Shown here: piece by piece, positions 44,102 through 60,249 of the stretch
Position numbering within the stretch: position 1 is the stretch's first letter
How the letters are laid out: the number at the start of each line of letters is the position of its first letter
Assembly (NCBI RefSeq): GCF_034009455.1
Contig: NZ_CP125380.1
Coordinates: forward strand, 4,911,501-4,975,500
Reading direction: 5' to 3'
Length of the DNA: 64,000 nucleotides
DNA from: Pseudomonas sp. P5_109
GTDB lineage: Bacteria > Pseudomonadota > Gammaproteobacteria > Pseudomonadales > Pseudomonadaceae
Program-made: the position numbers and the translations under genes
The notes under the pieces: generated by a model
Seen by the model: only the letters and a program-made list of their open reading frames with translations
What the model was told of the DNA's origin: nothing
The model's database searches: none

Positions 44102-45067
44102 TCAGGCCAGCCCCTCGTCGATCTGCGCCGCCAGTTGCACCAGCATCCCCGGCACTTCCTGGACCATCTCGCCCATGCGCGCAAAGTCGTGGGTCATGCC
44201 GGCCTTGACCTCCAGCACCAGGGGTTGCCCCGCGGCACGCAGTTTCTCGGCCCAGGCCAGACCTTCATCGAGCAACGGATCGTACTCGGCCAGCCACAGC
44301 ACCGTCGGCGTCAGCCGTTGCAGGCCCTCGGCGTACAGGGGTGAAAAACGCCAGTCGGCACGATCCGCTTCACTGCGTTGGTATTGCTGGTAGAACCACT
44401 CCAGCGTGGTGGCTTCGAGCAGATAGCCTTCGGCGAACCGCGCAAGAGACGGACGTTTTTTTACCGCGTCGATCACCGGGTACAGCAACACTTGCAGGCG
44501 CGGCACAAGCGGCCAGCCCAATGGGTCCTGGGCGATGGCGATACACAGTGAAGCCACCAGGCTGCCGCCGACGCTGTCCCCCGCCAGCGCTACACGATTG
44601 GCATCCAGCCCCAGCGCCTTGGCTCCGGTGATGGCCAGCCAACGGGTGATGTCTTCGGCATCGTTGTAGGCGGTGGGGAAACGGTGTTCCGGTGCCAGGC
44701 GATAGTCCGCCGACAACACGGCAAACTCCCCCGCCAATGCCAGGCGCCGGCACAGGGTGTCGTGGGAATCGAGGCTGCCGACTACGTAGCCGCCGCCATG
44801 GAAGTACAACAACAGCGGGCGCGGTTCGCTGCCCGGTTGCGGTTTGGCGTACAGCCGCGCATTGAGCAAATGCCCGTCCCGCGCAGGGATGCTGACCGCC
44901 GTCACCGTCAACGCGCCCGTCGGGGCCGCATCGAGCAATTGTGAGGTCTGTTCGAATTGCTGTCGCGCGTCCCGAGGGCTCAGCTCATGCATGGGTTGGC
45001 TTTTGCCGCTGAGGCGGCCGAACTCGGCCAGCTCTAGAAAACCTTCGATGTCCGGGTGCAGTGCCAT
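44102..45067 (-). CDS. Alpha/beta-hydrolase, hormone-sensitive-lipase family
   Basis: 321 residues with the oxyanion motif YFHGGGYVVGS, nucleophile motif GDSVGG, and the acid/His part near EYDPLLDEGLAWAEKLRAAG and MTHDFARM. This is an HSL-type carboxylesterase for short acyl esters. It is flanked by two copies of a composite repeat and is not obviously linked to pyoverdine. The start at 45067 (MALHPDIEGF) is preferred over an upstream ATG at 45103 by homology to the family N-terminus. Confidence 0.87.
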   Translation of the reverse strand: MALHPDIEGFLELAEFGRLSGKSQPMHELSPRDARQQFEQTSQLLDAAPTGALTVTAVSIPARDGHLLNARLYAKPQPGSEPRPLLLYFHGGGYVVGSLDSHDTLCRRLALAGEFAVLSADYRLAPEHRFPTAYNDAEDITRWLAITGAKALGLDANRVALAGDSVGGSLVASLCIAIAQDPLGWPLVPRLQVLLYPVIDAVKKRPSLARFAEGYLLEATTLEWFYQQYQRSEADRADWRFSPLYAEGLQRLTPTVLWLAEYDPLLDEGLAWAEKLRAAGQPLVLEVKAGMTHDFARMGEMVQEVPGMLVQLAAQIDEGLA

Positions 45068-45177
45068 GGGCGGGGGTCTCCAAAAATAAACAGGCTCGCC
45101 CAATAAACGAACCGGGAGGGCTGTTCATTAGGGCGTCATCCTGATCAATGAAGAATCTCCCTGACCGAACATGAAAC

Positions 45178-45312
45178 CTGTGGCGAGGGGGCTTGCCCCC
45201 GTTGGGTCGCGAAGCGGCCCCAAAGCCGGCCATCGCGGTTATTCAGGCGTACCGCGATGTTCGGGTTTACGACTGCTTCGCAGCCGAACGGGGGCAAGCC
45301 CCCTCGCCACAG
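45178..45312. repeat. Composite 135-base inverted-repeat element, copy 3
   Basis: Same structure and orientation as copy 2, differing at few positions. It ends 26 bases from the stop of the last synthetase gene and may serve as its terminator. Confidence 0.88.
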
Positions 45313-45338
45313 AGAAGCCAGTTCACCAATTTATCGGC

Positions 45339-48300
45339 TTAGAACTCTGCCACCACCTCCCGCGCAAGCGCCGTCACCACGGCGTCCAGACACTCATCCA
45401 TTTGCAGGATGTCGAAGTGCCCGGCCGTCACCGTTTGCACCTTACGCAGCCGTGGTTGCTGGCGCTCCAAAGTCGCGCGTTCGGCCGTCGGGTTGCCATC
45501 GGCCCACCAGCAATGCAGCCCGGCTTGCGGGATCGGCAGGGTTTCGACCTGCCGCGACAGCGCCTTCAAGCGTGTGCTGACCATGAACGTCTGGGCCAGC
45601 TCATCGGCACCGAGCAGCGCATAACCGCTGGCCTGATCGCTTTGGCTGTCGATCACCGCGCGAATGATCCGCGCCACCGCATCAAAGTCCCCCGTCGACT
45701 CGCTGCTCAACGCCCGGGCAATCACCTCACCATCCATGCCCAACGCCGCACCGAGGAACTCGGCCAGATCCACACGCCACTCATCCGCGCTGGCGACAGC
45801 ATTGGCCTGGGTCGGCACAAAGCTGTCCACCAGGCCTACGAACGCCACACGCTGGCCCTGCTGTTCGAACAAGTCACTGACCAGCATCGCCAACGCCCCG
45901 CCCAGCGACCAGCCCAGCACGTGGTACGGGCCCTGGGGTTGCCGGGCGCGGATCGCCTCGACGTAGTCGGCGGCCATCTGCGCGAGCGAGGTGTCGTGCC
46001 ATTGGCGGTCGAGCAGCATCCGGCATTGCACGCCGTACACCGTGCGCTCGCCATCCAGGCGCCGGGCCAGCGGTTCGTAGTCGAACACCGTGCCGAAACC
46101 GGCGTGCAGGCAAAACAGCGCCGGCTGGTCGCCCACCGGTTGATTGAGCAACAACAGCGGTTGCGGACTCTGGCGCACGGGTTGCTCATCGACACCGGAC
46201 AACCCGGCAATCGTTGGCTTGGCCATCATGTCGCGCAGTTTCAACTGGAAGCCCGGCTCGTTCAGGGCGCGGACTTTCGAGATCACCTTGAGGGTGCGCA
46301 ACGAATCGCCACCCAACTCGAAGAAGTTGTCGGTGATGCCGACCTTCTCGATGCCCAGCACCTGCTGCCAGATGTCCGCCAACGCCCATTCCAGCGGCGT
46401 GCGCGGTGCCACGTAGTCGCGGCCGCTGAAGGCCGGGGCCGGCAAGGCCTTGCGGTCGAGCTTGCCGTTGGGGGTCAGCGGGAAGCGCGGCAACACCACG
46501 ACCTGCGTCGGTACCATGTAATCGGGCAGGCTTTCGCGCAATGCCGCCTGGCAACGCGGACCGAGGCCATCGTCTTGCGTCGCCACCACATAGCCCACCA
46601 GTTGAGGCCCCTGGCCGTTGTCACGTACCACCACCAACGCATCGTTGACCCCGGCCTGCTCGCGCAGGCGGGCTTCGATTTCGCCCAGTTCGACGCGGAA
46701 ACCGCGCACCTTGACCTGATGGTCGATGCGCCCGACGTAGTCGAACACGCCATCCTCGCGACGGCGCACCAGGTCACCGGTGCGATACAGGCGCCCGCCT
46801 TCGGCGCTGAACGGATCGGCAACGAAGCGCTCGGCGCTCTGCCACGGGTGACGATGGTAGCCGCGCGCGACACCGCGCCCGCCGATGTACAGCTCACCGA
46901 CCATGCCCACCGGCAGCGGGTTGAGGTCCATGTCCAGCACGTGCAGGCTGCGAGTGCCGACGCGTTGGCCAATCGGCGCGTACATCGCCTGGCAGTGGCC
47001 GTCGACGGCGATTTTCCACAGCAGCGGCGTGACCACGGTTTCCGTCGGGCCGTAGCCGTTGACCAGGTATTGCGGCTTGAGCCTGTGCTTGACCCGCTCG
47101 AACGTGGCGTCCGGCACCGCATCGCCACCGAAGCAGTAGATGCGCACCGGCGGCGGATCACCGCCCTGCAACTCGGCGTGTTCGGCCAGTTGCAGCAGGT
47201 ACGCCGGCGGGAAGCAGGCGACGCTGATGCGCTGGCGTTGCAGCACGGCCAGGGTCTGTTCGGCGGTCCACAAGGTGTTATCGCGGATCACCAGGGTCGA
47301 GCCGCTGATCAACGCGGTAATCCAGCGTTCATGGGCACCGTCGAAGGCGAACGACATGAAATGCAGTTCGCGATTGCCAGCGTCCATCTCGTACAACTCA
47401 GAGATGGCTTGCACGTGCATGCTCAGCGGCCCGTGGGCCACGGCGACGCTTTTCGGTTTGCCGGTGGAGCCCGAGGTGTAGATCAGGTAGGCCAGTTGCT
47501 CGGCGTGCACCGCGCACGATGGGGCCGCCACATCGACGTCGAGATTCAATCGGTCGACCGCGACCATGGCCGTGCCGGGGTTGAGCTGCGCCGAATCGCG
47601 CAGTCGTTCCTGGGTCAGCAGCAGGCGCATGTCGCTGTCGGCCATCATGTAGCGCAGGCGTTCCTGCGGGTATTGCGGGTCCAGCGGCACATAGGCAGCG
47701 CCGCATTTCATCACCGCCAGCAACGACACCACCAGTTCCAGCGAGCGCTCCATGAACACGCCGATTACGTCTTCGGCCTGCACGCCCTGTTCCAGCAGAT
47801 GCACCGCCAGGGCATCGGAACGCCGGTCCAGTTCGGCGTAGCTCAAGTGCTCGGCGTCACGCTCGGCATAACTCAGGACCAGCGCCGTGTGCTCCGGTTG
47901 CAGTCGCGCACGCTGACGGATCAGTTCGTGCACCGGCGTCTCGTCACCTTCAGCCACCACCGGCAGTTCGCCGTCCAGCGCCCGGCCTTCGTCCAGGGTC
48001 AGCAGGCCCAGCTCACCGACGGCGCGCCCGGCGTCGTCGCACAGGCGCTGCATCAGGCTTTCCATATGGCTGCGCAGGATTTCCACGGTGGCCAGGTCGA
48101 ACTGATCGCGCTGGTGCATGTACTCGATGCGCAGCCCTTCATCGAGGCTGACCATCAGGTCCATGGCGAAACTGGTCAGGCCGAAATCGGAAACGTCCTC
48201 GAAGCGCAGCGAGTCGCCGTTCCACTCGCGCAGGGTGCGGTCCACCGGCTGGTTTTCGAAGACGATGATGCTGTCGAACAACGACTGCCCGCCCTGCCCG

Positions 48301-51300
48301 GCCCAGCGCTGGATATCGCTCAGCGGGGTTTGCTGGAAGTCGCGGATGTCGAGGTTGTAGGCCTGGATGTCCCGCAGCCAGTCACCGACGCTGACCTCAG
48401 TCGGCACACTATTGACCACCGGCAAGGTGTTGATGAACAGGCCGAGCATGTTCTCCGAGCCGTTGAGGGTTTCCGGACGCCCGGACACCGTGGCGCCGAA
48501 CGTCACCGTGCGCTGGCCGGTGTAGCGCTGCAACAGCAACAGCCACGCGGCTTGCACCAGGGTGTTGAGAGTCACTTGCTGTTGCTGGGCAAAGGCCTGC
48601 AAACGTGCGGTCTGCCCGGCACTCAGGTGTGTGTAGATCGCGTGATAACCCGCTTGCGGCGCCTTGACCGGCAAGGCGCGAGCCAGGTGCGTGGCGCCTT
48701 CGAGGTTGCTGAGTTTGCCTTTCCAGAACGCCTCGCTGGCCTCGGCGACTTGCTGGCCGAGCCAGTCGATGTAGTCGCGATAGGCGGCCACCGGCTCGTG
48801 CTCCGCGCCGCTGTAGTGACGCAACACTTCACCGATCAGGCGCGACACGCTCCAGCCGTCCATGAGGATGTGGTGGTAGGTCCAGATCAGGCGATAACGA
48901 TCGTCTTCCAGACGCACCAGCAACAGGCGCAACAAGGGTGCGCGATTCAGCGAGAAACCGCGTTCGCGCTCCTCCAGGGCCAGTTGGCGGACGCGTGCAG
49001 GCTGATCATCCAGCCCGCGCCAGTCCAGTTCGGTCAATAGCGTAGGCGCATCGCGCAACATCACTTGCAGCGGCTCCTTGTCGCCTTCCCAGAGGAATGC
49101 CGTGCGCAGAATCGCGTGACGCCGGGCGGCATCGGCCCAGGCTTCACGGAAACGCGGGCCATCAACGCCGCGCACGCCCACTTCGATCTGATTGACGTAC
49201 AGCCCCGAATCACCGTCCTGCACCGAATGGAACAACATGCCCTGCTGCATCGGCGACAGCGGATAGACGTCCTCGACTTCGTCCGCCGTCAACGCCAGCG
49301 CCTGATACTGCGCGTCACTCAGCTCGATTTTCACTGCCGGTGCAACCAACGCCGGCACGGGTTCATCCGCCACGACCGGTTGGGCCACCGTGGCCAGTTC
49401 GGCCAGGGTCGGATGGCTGAACACGTGCTTGGGCGAAATGCTCAAGCCGGCCTTGCGTGCGCGGCTGACGGCCTGGATCGAGACGATGGAATCGCCGCCC
49501 AGTTCGAAGAAGTTGTCGTGCATGCCCACTTGCGGCACTTCGAACAACGCCTGCCACACCGCTTGCAATGTCGCCTCCACCGTATTGCGCGGCGCCACGT
49601 ACTCGCGCACTTGCTGTTCCGGCTGCGGCAGCGCACGGCGGTCGAGCTTGCCGTTGGGCGTCACCGGCAACTGATCGAGCAGCAGCACATGGCTTGGCTG
49701 CATGTGCTCGGGCAGCGCGTTGCGCAGGTGTTGTTTGAGTAGGTCGAGGGCGGCATCACCTACGACGTAAGCCACCAAGTGTTTGGATTTGCCGACGTCG
49801 AGGGCGATCACCACCGCTTCGCGCACTGCTGGGTGCTCCAGCAGGCAGGCTTCGATTTCCCCGAGCTCGATGCGCAAGCCGCGGATCTTCACTTGATGGT
49901 CGATGCGCCCGACGTATTCGATCACGCCGTCTTCGCGGTAGCGCGCCAGGTCGCCGGTGCGGTACAGGCGCTCGCCCCGCTCACCGAACGGGCTGGCGAC
50001 AAAACGCTCGGCCGTCAGCTCCGGACGATGGTGATAGCCGCGAGCCAGACCGATGCCGCCCAGGTACAACTCGCCCACGCAACCCTGCACTTGCGGTTGC
50101 AGGCTGTCGTCGAGGATGTAGGTCACCAGGTTGGCAATCGGATAACCGATCGGCACGCTGATGCCACCGTCGTCGATGCAGGTCCAGTGGGTCACGTCGA
50201 TGGCTGCTTCGGTCGGGCCGTACAGGTTGTACAGGCCAACGTTCGGCAGCACGCGGAACAGGCTGTGCTGCAAATCCGCCGACAAGGCTTCGCCACTGCA
50301 CATGATCTGCCGCAGGCTGGCGCAATGCTCGAAGCCTTCGCCCTGGACAAACGCCTGCAACATCGACGGCACGAAATGCAGGGTGCTGACCTGGTACTGC
50401 TCGATCAGGCTGACCAGTTGCGCCGGATCGCGATGGGCACCCGGTGCGGCTACCGCCAGGCGCGCGCCGGTCATCAATGGCCAGAAAAACTCCCAGACCG
50501 ACACGTCGAAACTGAACGGGGTTTTCTGCAACACGGTGTCGCGCCCGTCCAGCGGATAGGCGCCCTGCATCCACGCCAGGCGGTTGTACAAGGCTTCATG
50601 GTGGTTGGCCGCGCCCTTGGGTTTGCCGGTGGAACCGGAGGTGTAGATCATGTAGGCCAGCGATTGCGGCCCGACCACGCAGGGCAGGTTTGCTTCGCTC
50701 AGGCCGTCCAGCAGTCCGCCCATGTCGTCGAGGCAGATCGCCGTGGTGGCGGGCGGAATCGGCAACTGCCCAAGCAGATGACGCTGGGTCAGCAGCAGGT
50801 GCACGCCGCTGTCGTCGAACATGTGTTCCAGACGTTCGCGCGGGTAGTCCGGGTCCAGCGGCACGTAGGCGCCGCCGGCCTTCATGATCGCCAGCAGGCC
50901 GATCACCAGTTCCAGCGAACGCTCGGCGGCAATGCCCACCAACACTTCGGCGCCGACGCCCTGGCTGCGCAGATGATGCGCCAGTTGGTTGGCCTGTTGG
51001 TTGAGCTGGCGATAGCTGAGGGTCTGGCCGGCAAACACCAGGGCCGGCGCCTCCGGGGTTTGCAGGACCTGGGCTTCGAAGCACTGGTAGACCGGGCGCA
51101 CATCCGCCCAGGTCTGTGCGGTGCGGTTGAAGCCTTCGACCTGCCGAGCGGTTTGCGCGGCATCGAGCAGGCTCAACCGGCCCAATGGCTGTTGCGGCGC
51201 GCTGACCATGGCATCGAGCAGCGCCAGCAGACGTGCGCTCAATCCGGCGATGGCCTCGGCGCTGAACAGCGCCGTGTCGTAGTTGAAGCGCAGGTCCAGG

Positions 51301-54300
51301 CATTCGCCCAGTTCGGCGGCGATGGCCAAGGGGAAGCTGGTCTGGTCGTGATGACTGATACCAGAGAACTTCAGCGCGCTGGTGTTGCCCTCCTCCAGCG
51401 CTTGCGCCACCGGGTAGTTCTCGAACACCAGCAAGGTGTCGAACAGCGCCTCGCCGGCGTTCCCGGCCCAGCGCTGCACGTCCGCCAGCGGTGTGTATTC
51501 GACGTCGCGCAACTTGAGGTTGAGCGCCTGGACTTCATCGATCCATTGGCTGACCGTACGCTCAGGGTGCGGCGTGGCGATCACCGGCAAGGTGTTGATG
51601 AACAGACCGATCTGCTGCTCGATGCCTTGCAGTTCGCTTGGACGACCTGACACGGTGGCGCCGAACGCCACCGTTTGCTGGCCGGTGTAGCGTTGCAACA
51701 GCAACAGCCACGCCGCTTGCAGCAGGGTGTTGGGCGTGACGCGGGCCTGACGGGTGAACCCGCTCAGGCGCTCGGTGGCTGCGCGGTCGAGGCTCAGGTG
51801 CAAGGTGCGATGACCGCCGCCCTGCCCTGCGACCGGCGCCGGCAAGGCGCCGGCCAAGCGGGTCGGCTCGGCGAACGAGTGCAATTGCTCCAGCCAGAAC
51901 GCCTCGCAGGCGGCACGATCGCGCGTGCCCAGCCAGCTCATGTAGTCGCGATAGCGGCCAACACCGGGCGCCGGCATGACGCCCGAGTAGCGTTGCAGCA
52001 CTTCGCCGAACAACTGCGAGGTGCTCCAGCCGTCCAGCAGGATGTGGTGGTTGGTGAAGATCAGGTGATGAATATCGCTGGCAGTCCGTACCAGAGTCAG
52101 GCGCAGCAACGGCGCCGCCGTCAGGTCGAAACCGCGCAGGCGATCTTCATCCGCCAATTGATCCAGCGCCTGGGGCAGGCCCGACTGATCGCGCCAGTCG
52201 AGCACGGTCAGCGGCAGCGTGGCGTCGGCCACGATCACTTGCAGCGGACGCGAACCGTTGCTTTCGCTGAAGAACGCCGCGCGCAGCACTTCATGGCGCG
52301 CCAGCGTCTGCTGCCAGGCATTGCCGAACGCCTCGACGTCCAGCCCCTGCACGTCCACGCGCATCTGCGGCACGTAGGCACCGGCATCCGGGGCGAACAG
52401 GCTGTGGAACAACATGCCCTGTTGCATCGGAGACAGCGGCAGGATGTCCTGGATCTGGCTGGCCGCGAGCGGCAAGGCATCCAGTTGCGCCTGATCGACG
52501 CGCACCAGCGGCACGTCGCTCGGGGTCAGGCCGCCGGCACCGCCCAGGCAATGTTCGATCAGCCGTTGCAGTTCCAGGGCGTAGGCATCGGCCAGGCGCT
52601 GCACGGTTTGCGCTTTGAACACTTCGCCGCTGAAGGTCCAGCTCAGGCGCAATTGCCCGGCGTAGACCTGGCCGTTGATGCTCAAGCCACGGTCCAGTTC
52701 GGCAGACGCGCCCTGCTCGGCGCCACCGCCTTCCTTCGCCGGGCGCCATGGCGCTTGCTCGTCGAAGCTGGCATCGAACTGGCCCATGTAGTTGAAGGTG
52801 ATTTGTGGCGATGGCAGATCCTCAAGGCCGACATTGGCCAGATAACGCAGGATGCCGAACCCGATGCCTTTGTCAGGCACCGCACGCAGCTGCTCCTTGA
52901 CCGCCTTGACTCTGTCGGCCAGGTCGCCGACCGGGCTGAGCTTGACCGGGAAAATCGAGGTGAACCAGCCGAGGGTGCGGGTCAGGTCGATGTCATCGAA
53001 CAGGTCTTCGCGGCCGTGGCCTTCCAGTTTGACCAGCGTTGAAGGCTGACCGGTCCATTGGCCCAGCACTCGCGCCAGCGCCGTCAGCAACAGGTCGTTG
53101 ACCTGGGTGCGGTACGCCGCCGGGGCGTCTTGCAGCAGTTGGCGGGTGAAGGTGCTGTCGAGCACGGTTTCCACGCTCACGGCATGCTGGCTGGCCACGC
53201 TGCCTTGCGGGTTATCGGCAGGCAGCTGCACCGCCACGTCGTGGTATTGCGCTTGCCAGTAAGCGGCTTGCGTCGCCAGTTCCGGGCTTTGCGCATGTTT
53301 TTGCAAACGTGCGGCCCAGGCTTGATAGGCGCTGGTCTTGGCTGGCAAACGCAGCGGTTCGGCCTGACGTGCCTGAGCGTAAGCGGTTTGCAGGTCTTCG
53401 AGCAGCAGACGCCAGGACACGCCGTCCACCGCCAGGTGATGCACCACCAGCAGCAGGCGCTGGCCTGCCACGCCCATGTCCACCAGCATGGTTCGCAGCA
53501 ACGGGCCGTCCTGCAAATTCAGGCTGGCCTGTGCGGCGTTGCACAGCGTCAGCAGTTCATCGGCGTCTGCCGCCTGACGCTGCCACAGTACTTCGGCGCT
53601 ACTCCATTGCTCGGCTTGCGCTTGCCGCCACACGCCGTCGACCTGATGCCAGCGCAAACGCAGGGCATCGTGGTGTTCCAGCAAGGCCGCCAGCGCTTGC
53701 TGCAGGCAGCCGCTGTCGAGCGGCTCGCGCAGTTCCAGCAACAGCGACTGGTTCCAGTGATGACGAGCGTCGATCTGCTGTTCGAAGAACCAGTGCTGGA
53801 TCGGTGTCAGCAGCACCTCGCCGCGTACCGGCCCCTGGTCGATGATCAGCCCGGCGCTGCGTACCGCGACCTTCGCCAGGCTCTGCACGGTCTGGTGCTG
53901 GAACAGGTCACGCGGGGTGATGCGGATTCCGGCCTGACGCGCACGGCTGACCACCTGGATCGAGATGATCGAGTCGCCGCCCAGCTCGAAGAAGTTGTCG
54001 TCGATGCCCACGCGCTCGAGCTTGAGCACGTCTTGCCAGATCGCCGCCAACTCGCTCTGCAAGTCATCCATCGGCGCCGTGTAAGCCTGCTGCGCCAGTG
54101 CCGCGTCGGGCTTGGGCAGCGCGTTGCGATCAAGCTTGCCGTTGCTGGTCAGCGGCCAGTGGTCGAGCTTGATCAAGTGCGCTGGCACCATGTAGTCCGG
54201 TAAACCGGCCTGCAAGTGTTCGCGCAGGGACTGGCGCACATCCTTGTCGTCGCCGCTAGCCGTGAACCATGCGACCAGTTGCTGGCTGCCGTTGACCGAC

Positions 54301-57139
54301 GGGGCCAGCACCAGTGCCTGCTCGATGGCCGGATGGCTTTGCAGGCGATCCTGGATTTCTCCCAGCTCGATGCGGAAGCCACGGATCTTCACTTGATGGT
54401 CGATGCGCCCGGCGTACTCGATGCTGCCATCGGCGCAGTAACGCGCCAGGTCGCCGGTGCGATACAGGCGTGCACCCGGCTCGGTGGCGAACAGGTCCGG
54501 CACAAACCGCGTGACGGTCAAGTCGGGACGCTGGTGATAACCACGGGCCAGGCCGGCACCGCCGACGTACAGCTCACCGACGCAGCCCTTGGCCACCGGG
54601 TTCAGGCACGGGTCGAGCACGTACCAGCGCAGGTCGGCGATCGGTTCGCCCAGCGGCGAGCTGTTGGCGCCATCGAGATCGGCGCGGGACAGCGGACGGT
54701 AAGTCACATGCACCGTGGTTTCGGTGATGCCGTACATGTTGATCAACAGCGGTTGCTCGTCGTCGAAGGCGTCGTACCACGGCCGCAGGCTGGCCACGTC
54801 CAGCGCCTCGCCACCGAACACCACGTAACGCAGGGCCATGCCTGGCGCGTTGGCGCAGGCAAACGGCATCAATTGGCGGAAGGCCGAGGGGGTCTGGTTC
54901 AGCACGGTGACGCGCTCATCTTTCAGCAAGCGGGCGAAGTCTTCCGGGGAGCGGCTGACCGCGTGGGGCACCACCACCAGCTTGCCGCCGTAGAACAACG
55001 CGCCAAAGATTTCCCACACGGAAAAGTCGAAGGCATAGGAGTGGAACAGGCTCCAGACATCGTTCGCATTGAAGCCGAACCAGTGTTCGGTGGCGCTGAA
55101 CAGCCGGGTCAGGTTGCTGTGGGGCAGCAGCGTGCCTTTGGGTTTGCCGGTGGAACCGGAGGTGTAGATGACGTAGGCCAGGTTCTCTTCAGCAGTCAGG
55201 TTCGGCAGGTTATCGGCGCAGGCCTCATCGAGCCAGTCGCTGGCGTGATCGAGGCAGATCACTTCAATGCCTTCGTGCAACGGCAGACGTGGCATCAGCG
55301 CCGAATCGGTCAGCAGCAGGCGCGTACCGCTGTCGGCGAGCATGTAGGCCAGGCGATCCTGCGGGTAATCCGGGTCCAGCGGCACGTAGGCGCCACCGGC
55401 CTTGAGGATCGCCAGCAGGCTGACGATCATTTCCAGTGAACGCTCCAGGGCGATGCCCACCAACACATCCGGGCCGACGCCGCGCTCGCGCAGGCGATGA
55501 GCGATGCGGTTGGCGCGACGGTTCAGCTCTGCGTAAGTGAGGGTGATGCCGTCGCAGGTCACGGCAATGTTGTGCGGGTGCGCGGCGGCCTGGGCTTCGA
55601 TCAGTTGATGGGCGCACAAAGCGTTCGCCTGATCGACGTTCAATACGGCGCTGCGGTTCCAGTCGAGCAATGTGCTCTGCTGCTCGCAAGCGTCGAGCAT
55701 GCACAGGTCCGCCAGGGCAACCGTGCTGTCGGCGCAGATCGCCTGCAACAGGTTCCTCCAGTGCCGGCCGAGGCGCTCGATGGTCGAGGCGTCGAACAGT
55801 TCGGTGGCATACACGAACGAGGCGTGGATGCCCTCGTCGCTTTCGACGGTGTCGAGCATCAGATCGAACTTGGTGGTCTTTTCGTCCCAGATCAGCGGTT
55901 CGACGCTCAGGCCCGGCAAATCCCAGCGTTGTGGATCGCCGCTGTCGCGCTGGTGGTTGAACATCACCTGGAACAGTGGCGTGTGGCTCAGGCTGCGTTC
56001 GACGCCCAGGCCATCGACCAGTTGCTCGAACGGCAGGTCCTGATGGGCCTGCGCGCCGAGTGCCGCGGCCTTGATCTCGGCCAGCAATTGCACAAACGGC
56101 TGGTCGGCCCGGGGCTGGCTGCGCAGCACCTGGGTGTTGACGAAAAAGCCCAACAGGTTTTCCACGTCCTGGCGGGTGCGGTTGGCAATCGGCACGCCGA
56201 CGCGAATGTCCTGCTCGCCGCTGTAGCGGTGCAACAGCGTCTGCAAGGCGGCCATCAGCAGCATGAACAGGGTGCAGCCTTCGCGGCGGGCCAGCTCGCG
56301 CAGGCGAGTGGTCAACTCGGCGCAAATTTGCAGTTCGAGGCTGGCGCCCTGCTGGCTCGGGATCGCCGGGCGACGGCGGTCGCTCGGCAGGGTCAGCGGC
56401 GGGTGCTCGTTGCCCAACTGCCCGCGCCAGTAATCAAGCTGGCGCTCGGCCTCGCCGGCCTCCAGCCACAGGCGCTGCCAGCGGGCGAAATCGGCATATT
56501 GAATGCCCAACGGCGGCAGCTGCGTGGCCTGCCCGGCACTGAGCTGTGCATAAAGCTGCGTAAACTCTTGCAGCAGGATCGGCAACGAACCGCCATCGGT
56601 GACGATGTGATGAAAGGTCAGCACCAGCACATGTTGCCGGGCATCGAGGCGGATCAGGTGGCAACGCATCAACGGGCCGTGCTGCAGGTCGAACGGCTGC
56701 TCGGCGTTGAGGGCGATCTGGCGTTGCAGCTCGATGTCGTCGGCGGCAGTGGCCTCGACCAGCGGGGTGTCCATCTGCGGGTGAATCTTTTGCAGCACTT
56801 GCTGTTCGTCGAAGACGAACGTGGTGCGCAACACCTCATGCCGCTGCACCAGTGCGCTAAGGGTTTGCGCCAGTGCGTCGCGGTTCAGCTCGCCGTTCAG
56901 GCGAAAGGCACCGGTCAGGTTGTAGGCCGTGGCCTGGGGCTGCATCTGCCAGAGAAACCACAAGCGCTGTTGCGCGTAAGACGCTGGCAACGTATCGACG
57001 CTGCGGTCCCGTGGCGGGATCGGCAGCAGTTCCAGGGTCAGCCCCTGAGCGTGCATCTTTTCTTGCAACGCACGCCGGGCGTCCGCGCTCAAGCCGCAGA
57101 AACGCTGGGCCAGGGTCATCATTCTGTCCGGTGCAGCAC

Positions 57140-57143
<4 letters not shown>
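45339..57143 (-). CDS. pvdD: Pyoverdine peptide synthetase, last three modules and thioesterase (Thr-E, Ser, OHOrn)
   Basis: 3934 residues. Order: C1 (HHIVTDGGS near 181), A1 (TSGSTGKPKG near 660), T1 (near 1054), E (HHLAVDG near 1238), C2 (HHILLDGWS near 1701), A2 (near 2169), T2 (near 2549), C3 (HHILMDGWS near 2760), A3 (near 3225), T3 (near 3611), thioesterase (GWSLGG near 3746). Pocket residues: A1 D-F-W-N-V-G-M-V-H-K, the Thr code; A2 D-V-W-H-M-S-L-I-D-K, a Ser code; A3 D-G-E-C-C-G-G-V-T-K, acidic as expected for a basic side chain, probably hydroxyornithine. The E domain makes the Thr D-allo. The thioesterase releases the chain, with terminal hydroxyornithine likely cyclised. Its start overlaps the upstream synthetase stop by 4 bases. 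The name follows the TE-bearing PvdD of other strains. Confidence 0.93.
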
Positions 57144-60238
<3,095 letters not shown>

Positions 60239-60249
60239 GTCGGGTGTCC

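Noticed and set aside
45171..49040. A plus-strand open frame of 1289 codons opposite the last synthetase gene, and similar long frames at 55497-57767 and 56873-59062
   Set aside because: They are antisense to well-supported synthetase domains, have low-complexity His/Gln/Arg/Gly-rich translations with no family motifs, and arise from the G/C-rich codon pattern of the real gene.
47600..49280. The third C domain of the TE-bearing synthetase as D-accepting, which would imply an epimerised Ser
   Set aside because: Its start (PLSPMQQGMLFHS) resembles the C domain after the E domain, but this motif also occurs in L-accepting domains and no E domain follows the Ser module. A phylogenetic placement is needed.
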